Of a stretch of DNA of 64,000 nt, positions 11,042-22,778 are shown piece after piece. Origin of the DNA: Zygaena filipendulae (taxonomy: Eukaryota; Arthropoda; Insecta; Lepidoptera; Zygaenidae); contig OU015661.1 of the NCBI GenBank assembly GCA_907165275.2, positions 5,773,501-5,837,500 on the forward strand. The letters are read 5' to 3'. The notes below the pieces were generated by a model. It was not told the DNA's origin. It did no database searches and saw nothing but the letters and a program-made list of their open reading frames with translations. Position 1 is the stretch's first letter; every line of letters starts with the position of its first letter. A program made the position numbers and the translations under genes.

Positions 11042-11267
11042 CCGCCGCACTCAGAGTCGACTTTAATGATTACTTAGTTTTTAAACTAAAACTGCCTCAA
11101 TCAGACAAGTTTAATTAATTAATGTTAATTGGCATTTAACTAATTAAGTTACATCTTATTAAATGCCAATTAACATTAATTTAGTGAACGTGTTTGATTG
11201 CGGCAGTTTTGTTTTAAAAATCTATAATTAACTAAGTAATCATTAAAGTCGACTCTGAGTGCGGCGG
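11042..11267. mobile_element. Complete Harbinger-like foldback MITE
   Basis: 226 bp. The ends are CCGCCGCACTCAGAGTCGAC and its complement GTCGACTCTGAGTGCGGCGG. The 3-bp direct repeat TAA lies at 11039-11041 and 11268-11270. Nearly the whole length pairs, including the central GTTAATTGGCATTTAA / TTAAATGCCAATTAAC. TWA duplication is the PIF/Harbinger signature. The terminus matches that at 3780-3796. Confidence 0.85.
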
Positions 11268-11334
11268 TAACTATCGAGTTAATAAGTAATCTAGCAATTT
11301 TTTAAAAAATTTCCTTTGTTAATTTATAAGCAAA

Positions 11335-11597
11335 CTAATTGTGCCCCGCGGTTTCATCCGCGTAAATTTCAGTGTTCCCGCGGGAATGCCGGGATAAAAA
11401 GTACCTTATGTGTTAATCTGATGTATAAGCTATATTATTGTAAAGTTTCAATTAAATTCATCCAGTAGTTTTTGTGTGAAAGAGTAACAAACATCCATCC
11501 ATCCATCCATCCATCCATCCATCCATCCATCCATCCATCCATCCATCCATCCATCCATACATACTGACAAACTTTCGCGTTTATAATATTAGTAGGA
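11335..11597 (-). mobile_element. Helitron-like element with internal microsatellite
   Basis: The GC end (GTGCCCCGCGGTTTCATCCG) begins at about 11340, and the start TTATAATATTAGTAGGA|T ends at 11597. The CTAG has decayed to CTAA. The internal AACAAAC run has expanded into CATC repeats. Confidence 0.75.
11492..11557. repeat. (CATC)n microsatellite
   Basis: About 16 uninterrupted CATC units inside the Helitron-like copy. Confidence 0.95.
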
Positions 11598-12125
11598 TAT
11601 GTCTTTGGCTAAATAATACAGAATATAATAAAAATAACCGACACTCTCTGCCTCCCACCAACTTCATGCCTCCTCATATCCCGCAATATTCACGCGAAAG
11701 TTTCTTGGTAAATTCTGAGGAAAGTTTCACACATCTAGAATCTACATGTGAAAATTATTTACTGACAGCTGACAGTTGCTGTCAGCTCGCTGTCAACCTT
11801 ACGATACGCACACACGCACACCACGTGTAGGTACAAGCCGGCCGTCTTTACTTGTGGGAAAGTAGATACTTGAATCAGTTAATTTGTTTGAAGTGTCACC
11901 GGGCTGCTTTGACTTTGAACGCATCGTCGATCAATAAAATAAAAAGATAGATAAATAATTAATCCATTAGTCGATTGTGAAGTGCTTCCGTTACAAAGTA
12001 TTATTTCATTACATTAAAAAGGGAGAATTAGCTCCCATAAGAGTAAAATCCAATTCATTCAATTTATCCAATTTTAGAATAAAACGAAATCAGATCGGGA
12101 AGTTTGTGTTACACACCAGCAAAAA
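11598..12125. other. No gene seen
   Basis: Unique sequence with a local CTGACAGCTGACAGTTGCTG repeat near 11762. No element or credible reading frame. Confidence 0.5.
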
Positions 12126-12262
12126 GTTCAATCAATCAATCAAAATATATTCTTTATTGACACCAGAAACAAAAATATAACATACATGGTGGGGAATACA
12201 AGCAACAAAGGGCGGCCTTATTGCTTAAAAACAATTTCATCCAGGCAACCTCTACCTATAGT
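12126..12262 (-). mobile_element. LINE 3' end with (GATT)n tail
   Basis: On the minus strand GGTTGCCTGGATGAAATTG, TAAGCAATAAGGCCGCCC and TCAATAAAGAATATATTTTG run into GATT repeats. It is related to the tails at 4664 and 18935. Confidence 0.65.
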
Positions 12263-12878
12263 AGTAAGTTGTGACCGAAACCATCATAACGGTCTCTTTT
12301 GGCAATTTTAAATAAAACTTTAATTTGTATTAAATTTTTAGAAACATTATTAAAAAATTGTTACGGATATTACCTAACCATATTTTACATAATAAATGTT
12401 TTATTTCCATTTAATAATAATAGATTTCACAATAAGTGCACAAAACGAACCATTATTATCCGAGACTTAACGTCGAGGAGAAAATGGTTTTGTGGACGAG
12501 TTATTAACTCTGCTTTTCACTTCGATTGCGAGTATTGGAAATAAGTAGTACTGTAGAAGGTATACCATAACATTTCTTTAATCAAAATTCGAAGTAAAAT
12601 TAGTACAGTTTTGAATACTGGAGGAAATTGTTTTTCCCGGCATATTAACAGCATTTATGTATTTAAAAACACATAAGGCAAATAAATTAAAGTAAATATT
12701 ATAAAATACCAAATTATATATCTATGAACTTCTTATTGTGTTTGGCTGTATGGCTTATTTTCTTTGCCTTAATATAGATAAATTTATGAGTAGATACGTT
12801 AATGCACTTGTGCACAAAATTCGATTTTGTGCAGCTTATATCCTGCACAAACAAACACTTTCAGAGCATGAGAAGTGA
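12263..12878. other. No gene; one perfect 10-bp hairpin
   Basis: AT-rich. TGCACAAAAT (12811-12820), loop TCG, ATTTTGTGCA (12824-12833) forms a perfect hairpin just before the family D repeat and may belong to it. Confidence 0.5.
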
Positions 12879-13311
12879 AAATATATTTTTTAATACAGTT
12901 GCTCAAAAAGTGGCATATTGCAGGGACGTATAGCGTTCGGGAAGTGGGCTATTACATACTCGAGCTTTTTCTTTACCTTTTCCGAACTCGTGCGTTCTCT
13001 TTCCCAACTGTCAAAAATGGCGAAACGACTTTGACACACTTTTTGTATTGCGCAACGTAGGTTTCGTATTACTAATACGACTAGCGCCATCTCTTGATCG
13101 CAGTTGGAACTTAGTTGAGTTTGTGTTTTTCTTATTTTACTAAATTTTTATTTTTTTTCGCAACTGTATTAAAAATAGTTGTTCAGTACACGTGCGGAAC
13201 CGTCATTGCAAAGAGTTCCGACAAATGTCGACCCGAGCCGAGGCGCAGCCGAAGGTGAGGGTCGACATTTGTCGGGACAGCCTTTCCGCACTTATAATGA
13301 AATATACTATT
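12879..13311. mobile_element. TIR element, family D, copy 1 (left end truncated)
   Basis: Matches 29028-29394 closely (about 95% by eye over the first 200 bp). Keeps the right end CTTATAATGAAATATACTATT but lacks the left TIR seen in copy 2. Contains an extra central hairpin (13218-13275). Confidence 0.7.
13192..13291. repeat. Nested hairpin inside family D copy 1
   Basis: The outer GTGCGGAA / TTCCGCAC encloses a perfect 17-bp stem (13218-13234 and 13259-13275, CCGACAAATGTCGACCC) with a GC-rich 24-base loop. Copy 2 lacks this insert and keeps only the outer stem. Confidence 0.8.
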
Positions 13312-14083
13312 TCTTACAATAATAATTATGATGATTTTTTAGTGAGTGAGTTTTGTTTGAAGCAAGGACGCCCTTTATTTGAACTGTATAAATCACATAA
13401 AAAACAAATTTCGCAAACACGTTGCTTATCGCCTACAACTCTACATAATATTAGTAGGTAAACTTTAACGTAGAAAAAGTTGAATTACCTAATTGAGTGT
13501 TGAATTTTAATACACGAACGTTTTTTGCTGTGTCTCTGAAGGAAATGGAATAATCTCCAGTTAGGAAAGTTTGCGAGGGCAAAAAACGTCTCGCTAAACT
13601 AAATCTGATTCCGAATGGAACTCGGGTGTTTTAATCTTTATGCGATTTAAGTCTAGCGCCGTTACAAATTCCATTCAGACATAATGGATAAACGTTTATT
13701 TGAATCTCATGACAAATAGCGATAGTGGCAGAGCTCTCGTAAAACAATGCGTCAGAGAATCGCTCGCACTTACAACAATCGTCAAGTTAACGAGCACGGC
13801 ATAATATCCGACTGGCTGACAGCGTTATAGCGTCGAGGGTTTCACTCAATACCTATTACTCATTCATTTACCATACTAGGTTGCCAAGCTGAGCTTAAAT
13901 CTCACGGACTCCGTTTTATTTAATTTGTTTTATAGCGGCGTAGTTTTTGACGTACTTATATCTAAACTCAGTAGGTAAGTTAGATATAAACAACTTTATG
14001 ATACATCTTATTACTATACATAACAAATGGGTGTTAATTTACTAGTGTTCCATTAAATGTAATTATTGTTCTTTGCAAATTTT
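13312..14083. other. Unique DNA, no gene seen
   Basis: Moderate GC with TTTATGCGATTTAAG- and TTTATTTGAATC-type motifs (about 13500-13860). Possible regulatory DNA but no direct evidence. Confidence 0.4.
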
Positions 14084-14140
14084 TTTGGGTTCCAGGTTTA
14101 TTCCTAAGCTAATAAGCTTAGGCCTTAAACCTGGCCAAAG
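14084..14140. repeat. Short palindrome
   Basis: CCAGGTTTA...CCTAAGCT / AAGCTTAGG...TAAACCTGG (14092-14134), extended by TTGG / CCAA. A small hairpin of unknown origin. Confidence 0.7.
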
Positions 14141-16642
14141 ATTATCTAAAATTAACTATTTCAACGGCTGATTAGTATTGAAACAAGCCGCAGGCAATGA
14201 AATACCGTGGTCTAGTCCTCGATATTATTTTGTTTCTATATTATGTCATTTTTGGTGTTCGCGAATCGGAAACAAATATTATCAGGCATTGCTAGTCCGG
14301 CCGCTACCGCAAAACGCTCGCTACGCTCGCTCAGCTCGCATGTTGTAGTCGCTCATCACCAAAATTTGCAGATCTTACTAATTTTGAGTTTCGTTCGTTC
14401 TGACTCATCTTCCAATAATAGATCAATATTTAAAAACTAAAAATTAAATAAGTTTGTATATAGAGGCAAATGTGTTCTGTAAAATATAGGTCATACGTTC
14501 AATTTTATTTTAAATTGAGGCTGATACTGCTAATGTTTTCTAAATACTGAATGCCTTTAATCAAATTACAAGGTTGTTTAAGTTGTAATTTGTTGCATAA
14601 AGGAAAATAAAAAACTTAATGACGTAGGTACAAAATTTTTACGATTTCTGTAATTGAGCCTATTGTGCTCCTACAAGTGAATTGCCAGGGTCACGCATTC
14701 AAAGAAAAACTTGAAAGTAATAAACTTGTTCATTCGATGAATTGCCTTATTCCGAAGTTTAATCATGACGCGGGTGGGCTGAGCGAGCGCCGGGCTCGCA
14801 GAATAGGTCAAGTTGTTCGTACTAATTTCATTTAAATGTCGCAGGCAAATTTTATACCTATTTGTTTTTCACACTTGGGCATTTCATATAACGCCGTAGA
14901 AAAAAATCTACTGTTGTACAATATTTGGAAACATTTGGATGCACATATTAAGGTTAAAAGTTCGATTTGAACAGTGACTATAACAGTCAAATGGTTTTCA
15001 ATATGCATAATGCAAGTCACACCATAACGCATGTTCTGCTCTCGGCATAATACAACATGTGGATAGTTTGTAAACGGACAAATTTACGAATTTACATCGT
15101 TCATGTTGCGTCCGATCATAACACATAAATATCTGAATTTTTTTGTTTAATCTATCAATAATCCTTTTTTGGAGATCTTTAGATTAAAAATTTCTAGACA
15201 ATATAGTTGGGATTCTCTCAGGAACTCTTTATTTTCTGATAAAAATATAATATATTTTATCTACATATTAAAGTACTATAGCTTTCTTGAAGTAAAATTA
15301 TTTTTTAGAATAGATCAATAGTAGTTCTAGAGATTATTTGTATTAAAAAAACTTTAAAATATTAGGTTATAAGGTGTATTGTAAAGTATTTTTTTTACTA
15401 TACATTACATTTACATGTTATTAGATAATTAGGCAATATCTGTCGTAAGCTTGCCCTTCAATAGACTAGATTCGAATTTTCAGATAACAACCCCGAAAAA
15501 ATAAAGCATTCATTTACCTACACCTATTCACCTACCTCCTCCTCTCTCCTCTTTCTTGATTCCCACTAAAAAAAATGGTGGCAGTTTCACTGTAAAAAAA
15601 AAATCGCTTTTTAGAGTTCAGTAGTCAAGGTAAAATAGGACCCTTCTAATTTCATGCCTGCCACAGTTTGTCCATCTGCCACAGATTTTACTTTTCCTTT
15701 TCGGCGCTATAAATGGTAAGCTATTGACCGCTATACATTACATATAGAACCTATAGAGGTAATTATTACTAAGGTACAACCGCTATAAGAGGTTGTATTT
15801 CCAATTGACTTATGGTTGGGGAGATAACTATGCGCTTCTAAAGTCGTTAAAGTGTGTCCCCTCTAACTTTTCAATAGCAATGTGGAAAATCCTGAAAAAA
15901 ATCAAGGTTCTTCAACAAAAAATAGTTCTTGTGAGATATGTCGTGTAGTTTAGAAGAACAGGCTATTATCGAGAAAAAAAGGCGACTTAAAACTTGGTAT
16001 TTTAACGGTGAAAGTTCTTTCTCACAACTAAGCCCTCTGAGTATGTGTAGTCCAACACCTTAGGATTGGTGATAAATATGTAGGTAAGTATAAGAAAATA
16101 TATATATGGTGTGATTAAACTTAATTTTACTAACTATCAACATATAAATTGTAATAGAAAACATGGATGTCAAGTAACGTACTGAGTCATCGAAGAGTCA
16201 TAAATACCAGTCGCCGTATTAGAGTGGTATACAATGAATAGAGTATGGGGGTTGCTATGTGTAAATATCTCCTCTTGTCGCCTATCGGTGCTTGTTATCT
16301 TGATTTGTAGGCTACACTAGGGGCACGCCGCATAAAAATAACAGACCGAGTATCCCATATACGTTACTCTCGTATTTTGCTCACACAAAATGGTTGGTAC
16401 GAGAGTTTATAACGACACGATACATCGTAAGATAGGATATATCTTCCTGCGCCTTCGCATCGGCCTTCTAATGTGTTCACTTGCGGGAAGAATGTAGATT
16501 GAATCTGTTGAAGCTCAACCTATTATACCAAAGGGGATTGATTGATTGTGGGTATAAATGCGGATACTTATTTATGATGATTACAAAGTAATGTCAGCTA
16601 GCAATAAATTCGTTAATGTTATCTTGTATGAAATATATGTTG
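14141..16642. other. No gene seen
   Basis: Contains a CGCTCGCTACGCTCGCTCAG block at about 14309, a motif also found in other dispersed repeats here (21798, 33553). The remainder is unique, AT-rich and without credible frames. Confidence 0.45.
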
Positions 16643-16837
16643 TCTATACTAATATTATAAAGAGGAAAGATTTGTATATTTGGTTGTAAGATTTAACTCA
16701 AAAACTAGAGGACCAATTTCAAAAACTCTTTTACCATTAGAACGCTACATTATCCCTGAGTAACATAGGCTATTGTAACCTGGAACTGCCCCGGGAACTC
16801 CGAAATAACCGTGAATGAAACCGCAGGGAACAGCTAG
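16643..16837 (+). mobile_element. Helitron-like element, complete
   Basis: TCTATACTAATATTATAAAG start, a core with GACCAATTTCAAAAACTC and CCCTGAGTAACATAGGCTA, and the end hairpin region GTGAATGAAACCGCAGGGAA followed by CAGCTAG|T. Confidence 0.75.
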
Positions 16838-17473
16838 TATCATAATATACTGGTTGATTCTAGAGTGTTCCCTAAATTTTTTCTTCTGATAAGTACCTAG
16901 GTATATCTTTAGTGTAAAAAAAACGTTCGATACATGAAGGTGTTATTATAGGTATCCAGATTCGGTTTTGAATTTTGACCTACCTAATGTGCCACGTTTT
17001 GATTATTAAAAACCAATGTTATAGAAGAAGACGTTATAGTAGATATTGTTGGGTGAGTTTTGATAATGGTTTCAATGTTACTAGACTCTTGCTACTATTA
17101 CTAAATCATATCTGCCATTTTCCATAACACGACTGTTCATTATCTACTTCGTTTGCATATTGTGCAATCTAAGTACCTACCTATGTATTTGATATACAAT
17201 ACGGTTCTCGACTATACAGTATGCAGTGTAATCCTGCAAATGCATGTCGGACGGCTCTGTGACACTGGCATATTTAATTTGCAATGTCGCTCGCCTGAAT
17301 ACCAGCTAGTTTACGGGGAGAATTCGTAAGCGTTATCATGCGATAGGCGTGTTGGAGTTAATAAGCGCTGAGTTTATTACGTTCGCCTACATAGGTAGGT
17401 ACATCATTTAAATAAGATTTGAATCGCTATTAATAAAGAAGTAGGTATAATATTCATAGTATTGTGATTTTTT
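16838..17473. other. Unique DNA, no gene seen
   Basis: No element recognised. A somewhat GC-richer patch lies at 17240-17390. Confidence 0.45.
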
Positions 17474-17541
17474 AAACGACTTCCAATAAGGAGGAGGTTC
17501 TATGTTCAACTGCAAACCTGCATACTTACGTATGCAGGTTT
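17474..17541. repeat. Foldback fragment plus perfect 12-bp hairpin
   Basis: AACGACTTCCAATAAGGAGG matches the end of the foldback at 52848. It is followed by AAACCTGCATAC (17514-17525), loop TTAC, GTATGCAGGTTT (17530-17541) and a T run. Confidence 0.7.
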
Positions 17542-17689
17542 TTTTTTTCAATGTATGTTCATTAATTGCCTACTAGATTTAAGTATGGTAGTGTAGTTGA
17601 TATGTGTATATTATAAAGTTTTCTATAATTATTAGCTATAATTTCTTTCTTATGTTAGGTAATTAATGTAAGTAACCTATTTGCAACCT

Positions 17690-17770
17690 ACCTGTCCCCC
17701 GCGATTTTATCCGCGGTAATTTCGGAGTTCCCGCGGGAATTCTGGGATAAAAACTATCCTATCTTTTGAG
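17690..17770 (-). mobile_element. Helitron-like fragment
   Basis: CCCCCGCGATTTTATCCGCG and TCGGAGTTCCCGCGGGAATT match the standard 3' module. The 5' part is missing or diverged. Confidence 0.6.
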
Positions 17771-18630
17771 TTGGACCATATTATAAATAGCTCCTGCATC
17801 GATATGGGTCTTCTCTCATATACCTTTGTTATGACAGCTAATCGGCATACTTCGAGTGCTAGATAGTATTGATATAAATGTGGGGAGATTTTTGTCGAGG
17901 CGGGAATGGTGCGAATCTACCCTTTGATTGGGGTTGATTTAGTTATCATTCCATGCAAAATACATTACTACTAACGAAATTCAGAAACGAGTTAAAAAGG
18001 TAAGCACACCAAAATTTTGCGATGGTGTACCTATTTTAAGTTATGGCAGCGTCGTTACCCTTGTCTAATTATTGTTACATACAATTACCGTACTCGATTT
18101 TCAAATACGATTTCATTTTTCAGTTATACTCTATTATATATACATATAAGTAAGTCATTAGTTCATCACACAGCTGTGATGTGAATGACTTACTTAATAG
18201 CGATCCTCGGGTCACGGGCACTTAGTACTTAGAAGAAGGCATGAACATGGCATGAACATCTAGATTCTAGACAGACTGTGATGGCATTTTGTTATCAACA
18301 ATTTAATGTTGAAATAAAATGCTAGTTACTGACTTACTAACAATAACAGAGGTGCGCGCACTGAAATTAATCACGTTGAGAAACAAGTAAACAAATCCTT
18401 GGGAGTTATTTGTTTTTGAAAAGGATCATTAATCCAGGCTTGACTATAGAATAAATTAGGTATATAGGCTATAAAATAAATCAAGAGTCGTCGTGGGTGT
18501 TCAATGGTGTTTACTCTGACAACGTTGACCTCCGTAGCTTATGATAATAACGTGACTACTTGGCCACACAGTGTTAAAACCACAAAACAATGGGTAGGTA
18601 TAATTAGAATCTTTATAGATATATTATTTA
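17771..18630. other. No gene seen
   Basis: Unique sequence with a small CACACAGCTGTGATGTG palindrome near 18167. Confidence 0.45.
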
Positions 18631-18810
18631 CCGGCTGTTCCCGCGGTTTCACCCGCGTTAATTTTGGAGTTCCCGCGGGTACTTCGGGACAAGAAGTACC
18701 TTTTGTCCTTCTCTGTCCCCTGACAGACCTGTCTTTAGTAAATTAGGCTATTTTGGAGTTCCTGCCGGAATTACAAGACTCACGGCGGTGAAACCGCAGG
18801 GCACAGTTAG
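18631..18810. mobile_element. Two Helitron-like 3' ends in inverted orientation
   Basis: A minus-strand end (GCTGTTCCCGCGGTTTCACC, 18634 on) runs through the standard core. It then meets a plus-strand end (CGGCGGTGAAACCGCAGGGC ... ACAGTTAG). The result has TIR-like symmetry with a 3' end at each border. Confidence 0.65.
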
Positions 18811-18934
18811 TTACTATTTAAAAAAGCTCACACTCTGTCAAAGTATTTTTATGATGTCAGTGAGGCATGATATTAGTTTTTTGGTTTAATTATCAAGTCA
18901 CTTTCACTGCCTGCTTATTATTATTACCTAATTC

Positions 18935-19035
18935 TTCCACCTGGTTGCCTTGAGGTGATCGCTTTTTAGGGATAAGCCGCCTTATGTAGTAGTTATATTT
19001 GTTTGTAAGTTACTTATAATGTTTAACAAAGTATT
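18935..19035 (+). mobile_element. LINE 3' end fragment
   Basis: CACCTGGTTGCCTTGAGGTG, ATCGCTTTTTAGGGATAAGC and CGCCTTATG are the LINE 3' UTR motif also seen at 4664. The tail is decayed. Confidence 0.55.
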
Positions 19036-19040
19036 CTGAT

Positions 19041-19944
19041 TGATTTATCCATTTTCCCAACACCTCGCTTTCCAAAACCATAGAAAATTTCAGAATTCGC
19101 TTTGTGCTCTAATTGTAAAGTCATTGTCGTTTGTCATACCTTACCCATGTAATTCAGATACCCACATATAGGAGACTACACCAAAATTATCACGTTTATA
19201 AAAGGTTTTATGATTTATAGAGTTACATCTTTAGAACAGTCTTTAGCCAGGCTATATGTCACATCGAACATTTAATCAGTGTCATAAGGCGGTTGTAAAC
19301 CATCATAGTTCCGCACAAAGTCGTGTATCAGCTTAACCGAAGTGCTTAAAAGATTAGGCCGCGGACCAGAACAAAAGGAGCCGCCATTACTCGCCGCAAA
19401 TGGTCGATAAAAGAAACCATTAAAGTTTTTGCGGTCACTGTGGCCCGACTATGCAGTAGACATTGTCGTCGGCCCGTTTTTACAACCACTCCCGACTTAT
19501 TGTAACGTATCAAACAACGTCGGACTTGCGATGGGCTTGCTTGCGATGTTTTGCTGTTATGAAATATGTGAGAATTTTATGCTCATGTCATGCTTTTGTT
19601 TTTAGGAGAATTGAAGATTAATCGTTAGCAACTGTAAAAGACGTCAACAGTGAAATGAGAATCTGTTTTTCATAAGTTTGAATATGATATAATGAGAATC
19701 TGTTTTTCATAAGTTTGAATATGTAGGACTTCTGCACATTTACGTACATATTTGCATAAGTGTACCTACACTTAGAGATTCATAATTTTCATTGTTCAAA
19801 TAATACTTAGGTATAAAATAATACTATATCACATAATTTTTATCGCAAGAAATAGTGTAAAATTTCAGGAAAGGGGGTTAAATTAAATAAGAAATGTGTC
19901 TCTACTAAAATATACTCTTCAAATAATATATGTAAATAAAATAT
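19041..19944. other. Unique DNA with a 33-bp direct duplication
   Basis: A perfect 33-base direct repeat lies at 19654-19686 and 19691-19723 (period 37). GC is raised at 19350-19550. No credible coding frame. Confidence 0.5.
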
Positions 19945-20095
19945 AATCGATTAAAGTGGGTATGCATTTTGAAAAATCTCACGTGAGATTCGGGAAGGGG
20001 GACGGGGTCGAACAAAATCTTACAAAATCTCACCAGGGGAAGAAAGGGGGCCAAAAAACGACAAAACCACCTCACGTAATTAGATGCCCCCTCAC
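19945..20095. repeat. Purine-rich dispersed repeat fragment
   Basis: ATCTCACGTGAGATTCGGGA, GGGGTCGAACAAAATCTTAC and ACCACCTCACGTAATTAG read like a sequence I have seen dispersed in Lepidoptera. Class unknown. Confidence 0.4.
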
Positions 20096-20274
20096 TGAAG
20101 AATAAAACAAATTAATAATAATGCTTGGACAGTATAACAGTGCCATCTTGTCCCGTATTAAGCAAAGCTTTGTACTAGACAACTGATAAAATATATTTCT
20201 TCTTTAGGTGATAGTATATTATTTTACTAAAGTACTACTAGTATAGTATTATATTATCTGTGAAAGTACTAAAC

Positions 20275-20345
20275 ACCCCAAAGCGGGTTTCGAACCTACA
20301 AAATAGATGGCATTCGCTCACCACTGTACCGATGGTGTTGTCAAT
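20275..20345 (-). repeat. tRNA-like sequence (SINE head or tRNA relic)
   Basis: The minus strand contains GGTACAGTGGTGAGCG (box A-like) and GTAGGTTCGAAACCCGC (box B-like) at tRNA spacing. The acceptor stem does not close, so it is not a tRNA gene. Confidence 0.35.
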
Positions 20346-21005
20346 AAATGATTAGAAATTAATCAACGTCGTTACCATATCAATAGAAATCAATTTTAAG
20401 GCCGGCTGAGATACAAAAGGATATCAAAATTACAGTTTATTCGATTAGGTACCTATAGGTACCCATTTTTAACTACAATGTAAAATGTACCTACTATTGT
20501 GTATAAGTGACAGTTGTTAATGAATTCTAAAAACTGATTTAATCCAGCTGCCGACATTAACGACATTATCCTTGGAGAAAGCTGTGGTAGTAACTATACA
20601 GTATACTGTAGTAACTTGTAATACTCGGCAACACAAGCGGGATAAAACTAAAGAAACATAAAAAAAGTTTAAAGCCCTGAGCGTTTTCTTCAGAAGTAAT
20701 TATGCTAAACCGATTTTAAAAGTATAATAAGTACAGATTTATAAATATTATTTCAAAGTAAACACAAGAGATTTCTTTCAGTTGCAACATTGTTATGTAT
20801 TATTACAGCTGTTGGTAAGTTTCACAAGATACCCGTTAGAAAGTTTCAGAGCACTGGCAGGAGAGACTTTATTTAATTAAATGTAATTCCAGGGAGATTC
20901 GAAGTCTGAACTTGGCATCCCGCGGGCCTCATTTACCTACCTATTTACAAGTGTAAAACAACAATACGATTAAAGTCTATCAAGATCCAATATTATTCGA
21001 TTAAA
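20346..21005. other. No gene seen
   Basis: AT-rich unique sequence without recognisable element. Confidence 0.45.
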
Positions 21006-21244
21006 TCTATACATATTAAAAGGCTTTTTCCTGAAAAACTGATGGATCAACACACAGCCTAAACCGCTGATCGTAGAGACCTGAAACTTGGAGGGTGTGT
21101 TCTTTGTATGACGTAGGCATCCGATAAGAAAGGATTTTTGAAAATTCAACCCCTAAAGGGATAAAAAGGGGTTGCAAAGTTTGTATTTAACAATTTCGCG
21201 GGAACTTCAAAATTATCGTGGGTGATACCGCGTGGGACAGCTAG
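21006..21244 (+). mobile_element. Helitron-like element, subtype B, complete
   Basis: Begins A|TCTATACATATTAAAAGG and ends GGTGATACCGCGTGGGACAG-CTAG|T. The core TGATGGATCAACACACAGCC and GACCTGAAACTTGGAGGGTG is shared with 27864-28099 and 29892-30133. Confidence 0.8.
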
Positions 21245-21270
21245 TGCATCTATAAAATCATAACAAGGTA

Positions 21271-21337
21271 ATAACCACTGGTATTGATTATGGAACCTGA
21301 CTGCTAGGTAGCACAGGTTCGATTCCCGTGTCAGAGT
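21271..21337 (+). mobile_element. tRNA-derived SINE, left part (split by hAT)
   Basis: GGAACCTGACTGCTAGG and a perfect-looking box B (AGGTTCGATTCCCGTG) form a tRNA-like head. It stops at the hAT target site GTCAGAGT (21330-21337). The remainder resumes at 27656. Confidence 0.6.
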
Positions 21338-21369
21338 TAGTGTTGCCCAAATGCAAGAACAAGACGAGA

Positions 21370-21452
21370 CTTAGCCAGTCTTGGTCTTGGTCTTGCGCTC
21401 CCAGTCTTGGTCTTGGTCTTGGTCTTGCAGCAAGAGTCTTGCAAGTCTTGCA
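21370..21452. repeat. hAT subterminal GTCTTG repeat cluster (left)
   Basis: Tandem GTCTTGGTCTTGGTCTTG arrays with CAAGAGTCTTGCAAG pairs. Likely transposase-binding sites by analogy with other hAT subterminal repeats. Confidence 0.75.
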
Positions 21453-21732
21453 ATTACCTATTAGTCTATTACTATTTATTAAAGTTTACTTTAAATCTTA
21501 GAAAAACGTATTAGAATTGGAACATTGTGAGCTTGAATTAACATAGCCATAGTAAAGATCAAGCAGATTAATAAATAACTGAAGATTTGATAAGAAATTC
21601 GAAAAATCAACTGACCTATATGTCGTTTTCCATGGAAGTAACTGTTTCTTAATAAACATTTATGATTTATAAGCTTACATTTGCTAAAACATGTAAAAAA
21701 ACAAATTAATTACAATAACTTGACTGTATTTT

Positions 21733-22346
21733 AATAGTACATTGTTATCCAAGGGGTGAAAGTAACTCATTTAGTGCCGAGACGGGGTTTGGCGCCCGAG
21801 CGTAGCGAGGGCGCCAATAGTTCGAGGCACTAAATAAGTTACTTTCTCCCGAGGGTAACACTGTGCTTTTCATTACGAATGCAAGGAAAGTCAAAATAAA
21901 AATAGGAATTAGCTAAAGAAAAAATGAGTGAAGATCGGATAGCCGCTTGACACTTTCCCACCTATTTCTTTTTCTTTGGCCGGCTAGCTATTCAGCCAGT
22001 ATTTTTTATTTACATTGTGGCGACCTAAAAAAAATATTTTCTTTAATTATTAAGTATTAATTAAAGAAAATAAAAAATATAAATAGGAATTAGCTTAAGA
22101 AAAAGTGAGTGAATTTTATTTTAATTAATACCTACTTAAACTTTAGGTTATTTCAATTTTACTTCGCGCTGGCTGTATAGAAAGTTGAAACATGGTTCAA
22201 TAGAAATGTGAAAATAGACCTAGTTTTTTTTTAATAATTTGACAGTTGTCAGTTGAAAGCGATTCTCCCTAGGGCTGAAAAGGGTTACTTTCAACCCGCT
22301 TCTCAGGCAACTTCAGACCTACTTTCCGAGCATGAGTAATGAAAAG
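21733..22346. mobile_element. Dispersed repeat family A, copy 1
   Basis: 614 bp, starting AATAGTACATTGTTATCC and ending GAGTAATGAAAAG. Almost identical to 33487-34101. The first ~120 bp form a palindrome (21742-21862) centred on GGCGCC-CGAGCGTAGCGAG-GGCGCC. An internal CTTTTCATTACGAATGCAAG resembles the complement of the right end. No open frame; superfamily unknown. Confidence 0.75.
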
Positions 22347-22489
22347 AACAATACTTATCTGTCTAGAAAGAGATTGAACCCTCAACTTATAAGAAATTTA
22401 ATAAAAGAGTTTTACGATTTATCATTTATTTGAATAAAAAATAAAATACAACACAAATCAACAGCTTTATCATTAGGTTATGATACTTT

Positions 22490-22490
<1 letters not shown>

Positions 22491-22568
<78 letters not shown>
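22491..22568. repeat. (GATA)n microsatellite = LINE tail
   Basis: About 19 perfect GATA units, read as TATC on the LINE strand directly after AATAAAA. The tail is a short-unit repeat rather than poly(A). Confidence 0.9.
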
Positions 22569-22778
22569 TTTTATTCTCTCTTTAAAAATTACATTTACAT
22601 TTTATGTCAAAATTAAATAAATTCACTAAAGAGATTGTCAATTTGTTTGAAAAAAAAAAATATAAAAAATAAAATAAATATTATTAAATAATAATATAAC
22701 AGAAAATTAATGTCAAGTAGAAACACCTTAGGTAACGATTTATTTTCAATAAAATGTCACCTTGGTAAATATATAACG

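Noticed and set aside
12890..13090. 66-codon frame also present at 29040-29240 (same length, similar protein)
   Set aside because: It lies in two copies of the same repeat (family D). Essentially all of the roughly nine nucleotide differences change the amino acid, so there is no sign of protein constraint.
17514..17541. Hairpin plus T run resembling a bacterial terminator
   Set aside because: The context is an insect nuclear repeat fragment; a Rho-independent terminator has no meaning here.
22491..22568. CRISPR-like or satellite array
   Set aside because: Uniform 4-bp units with no spacers; it is the tail of the adjacent LINE.
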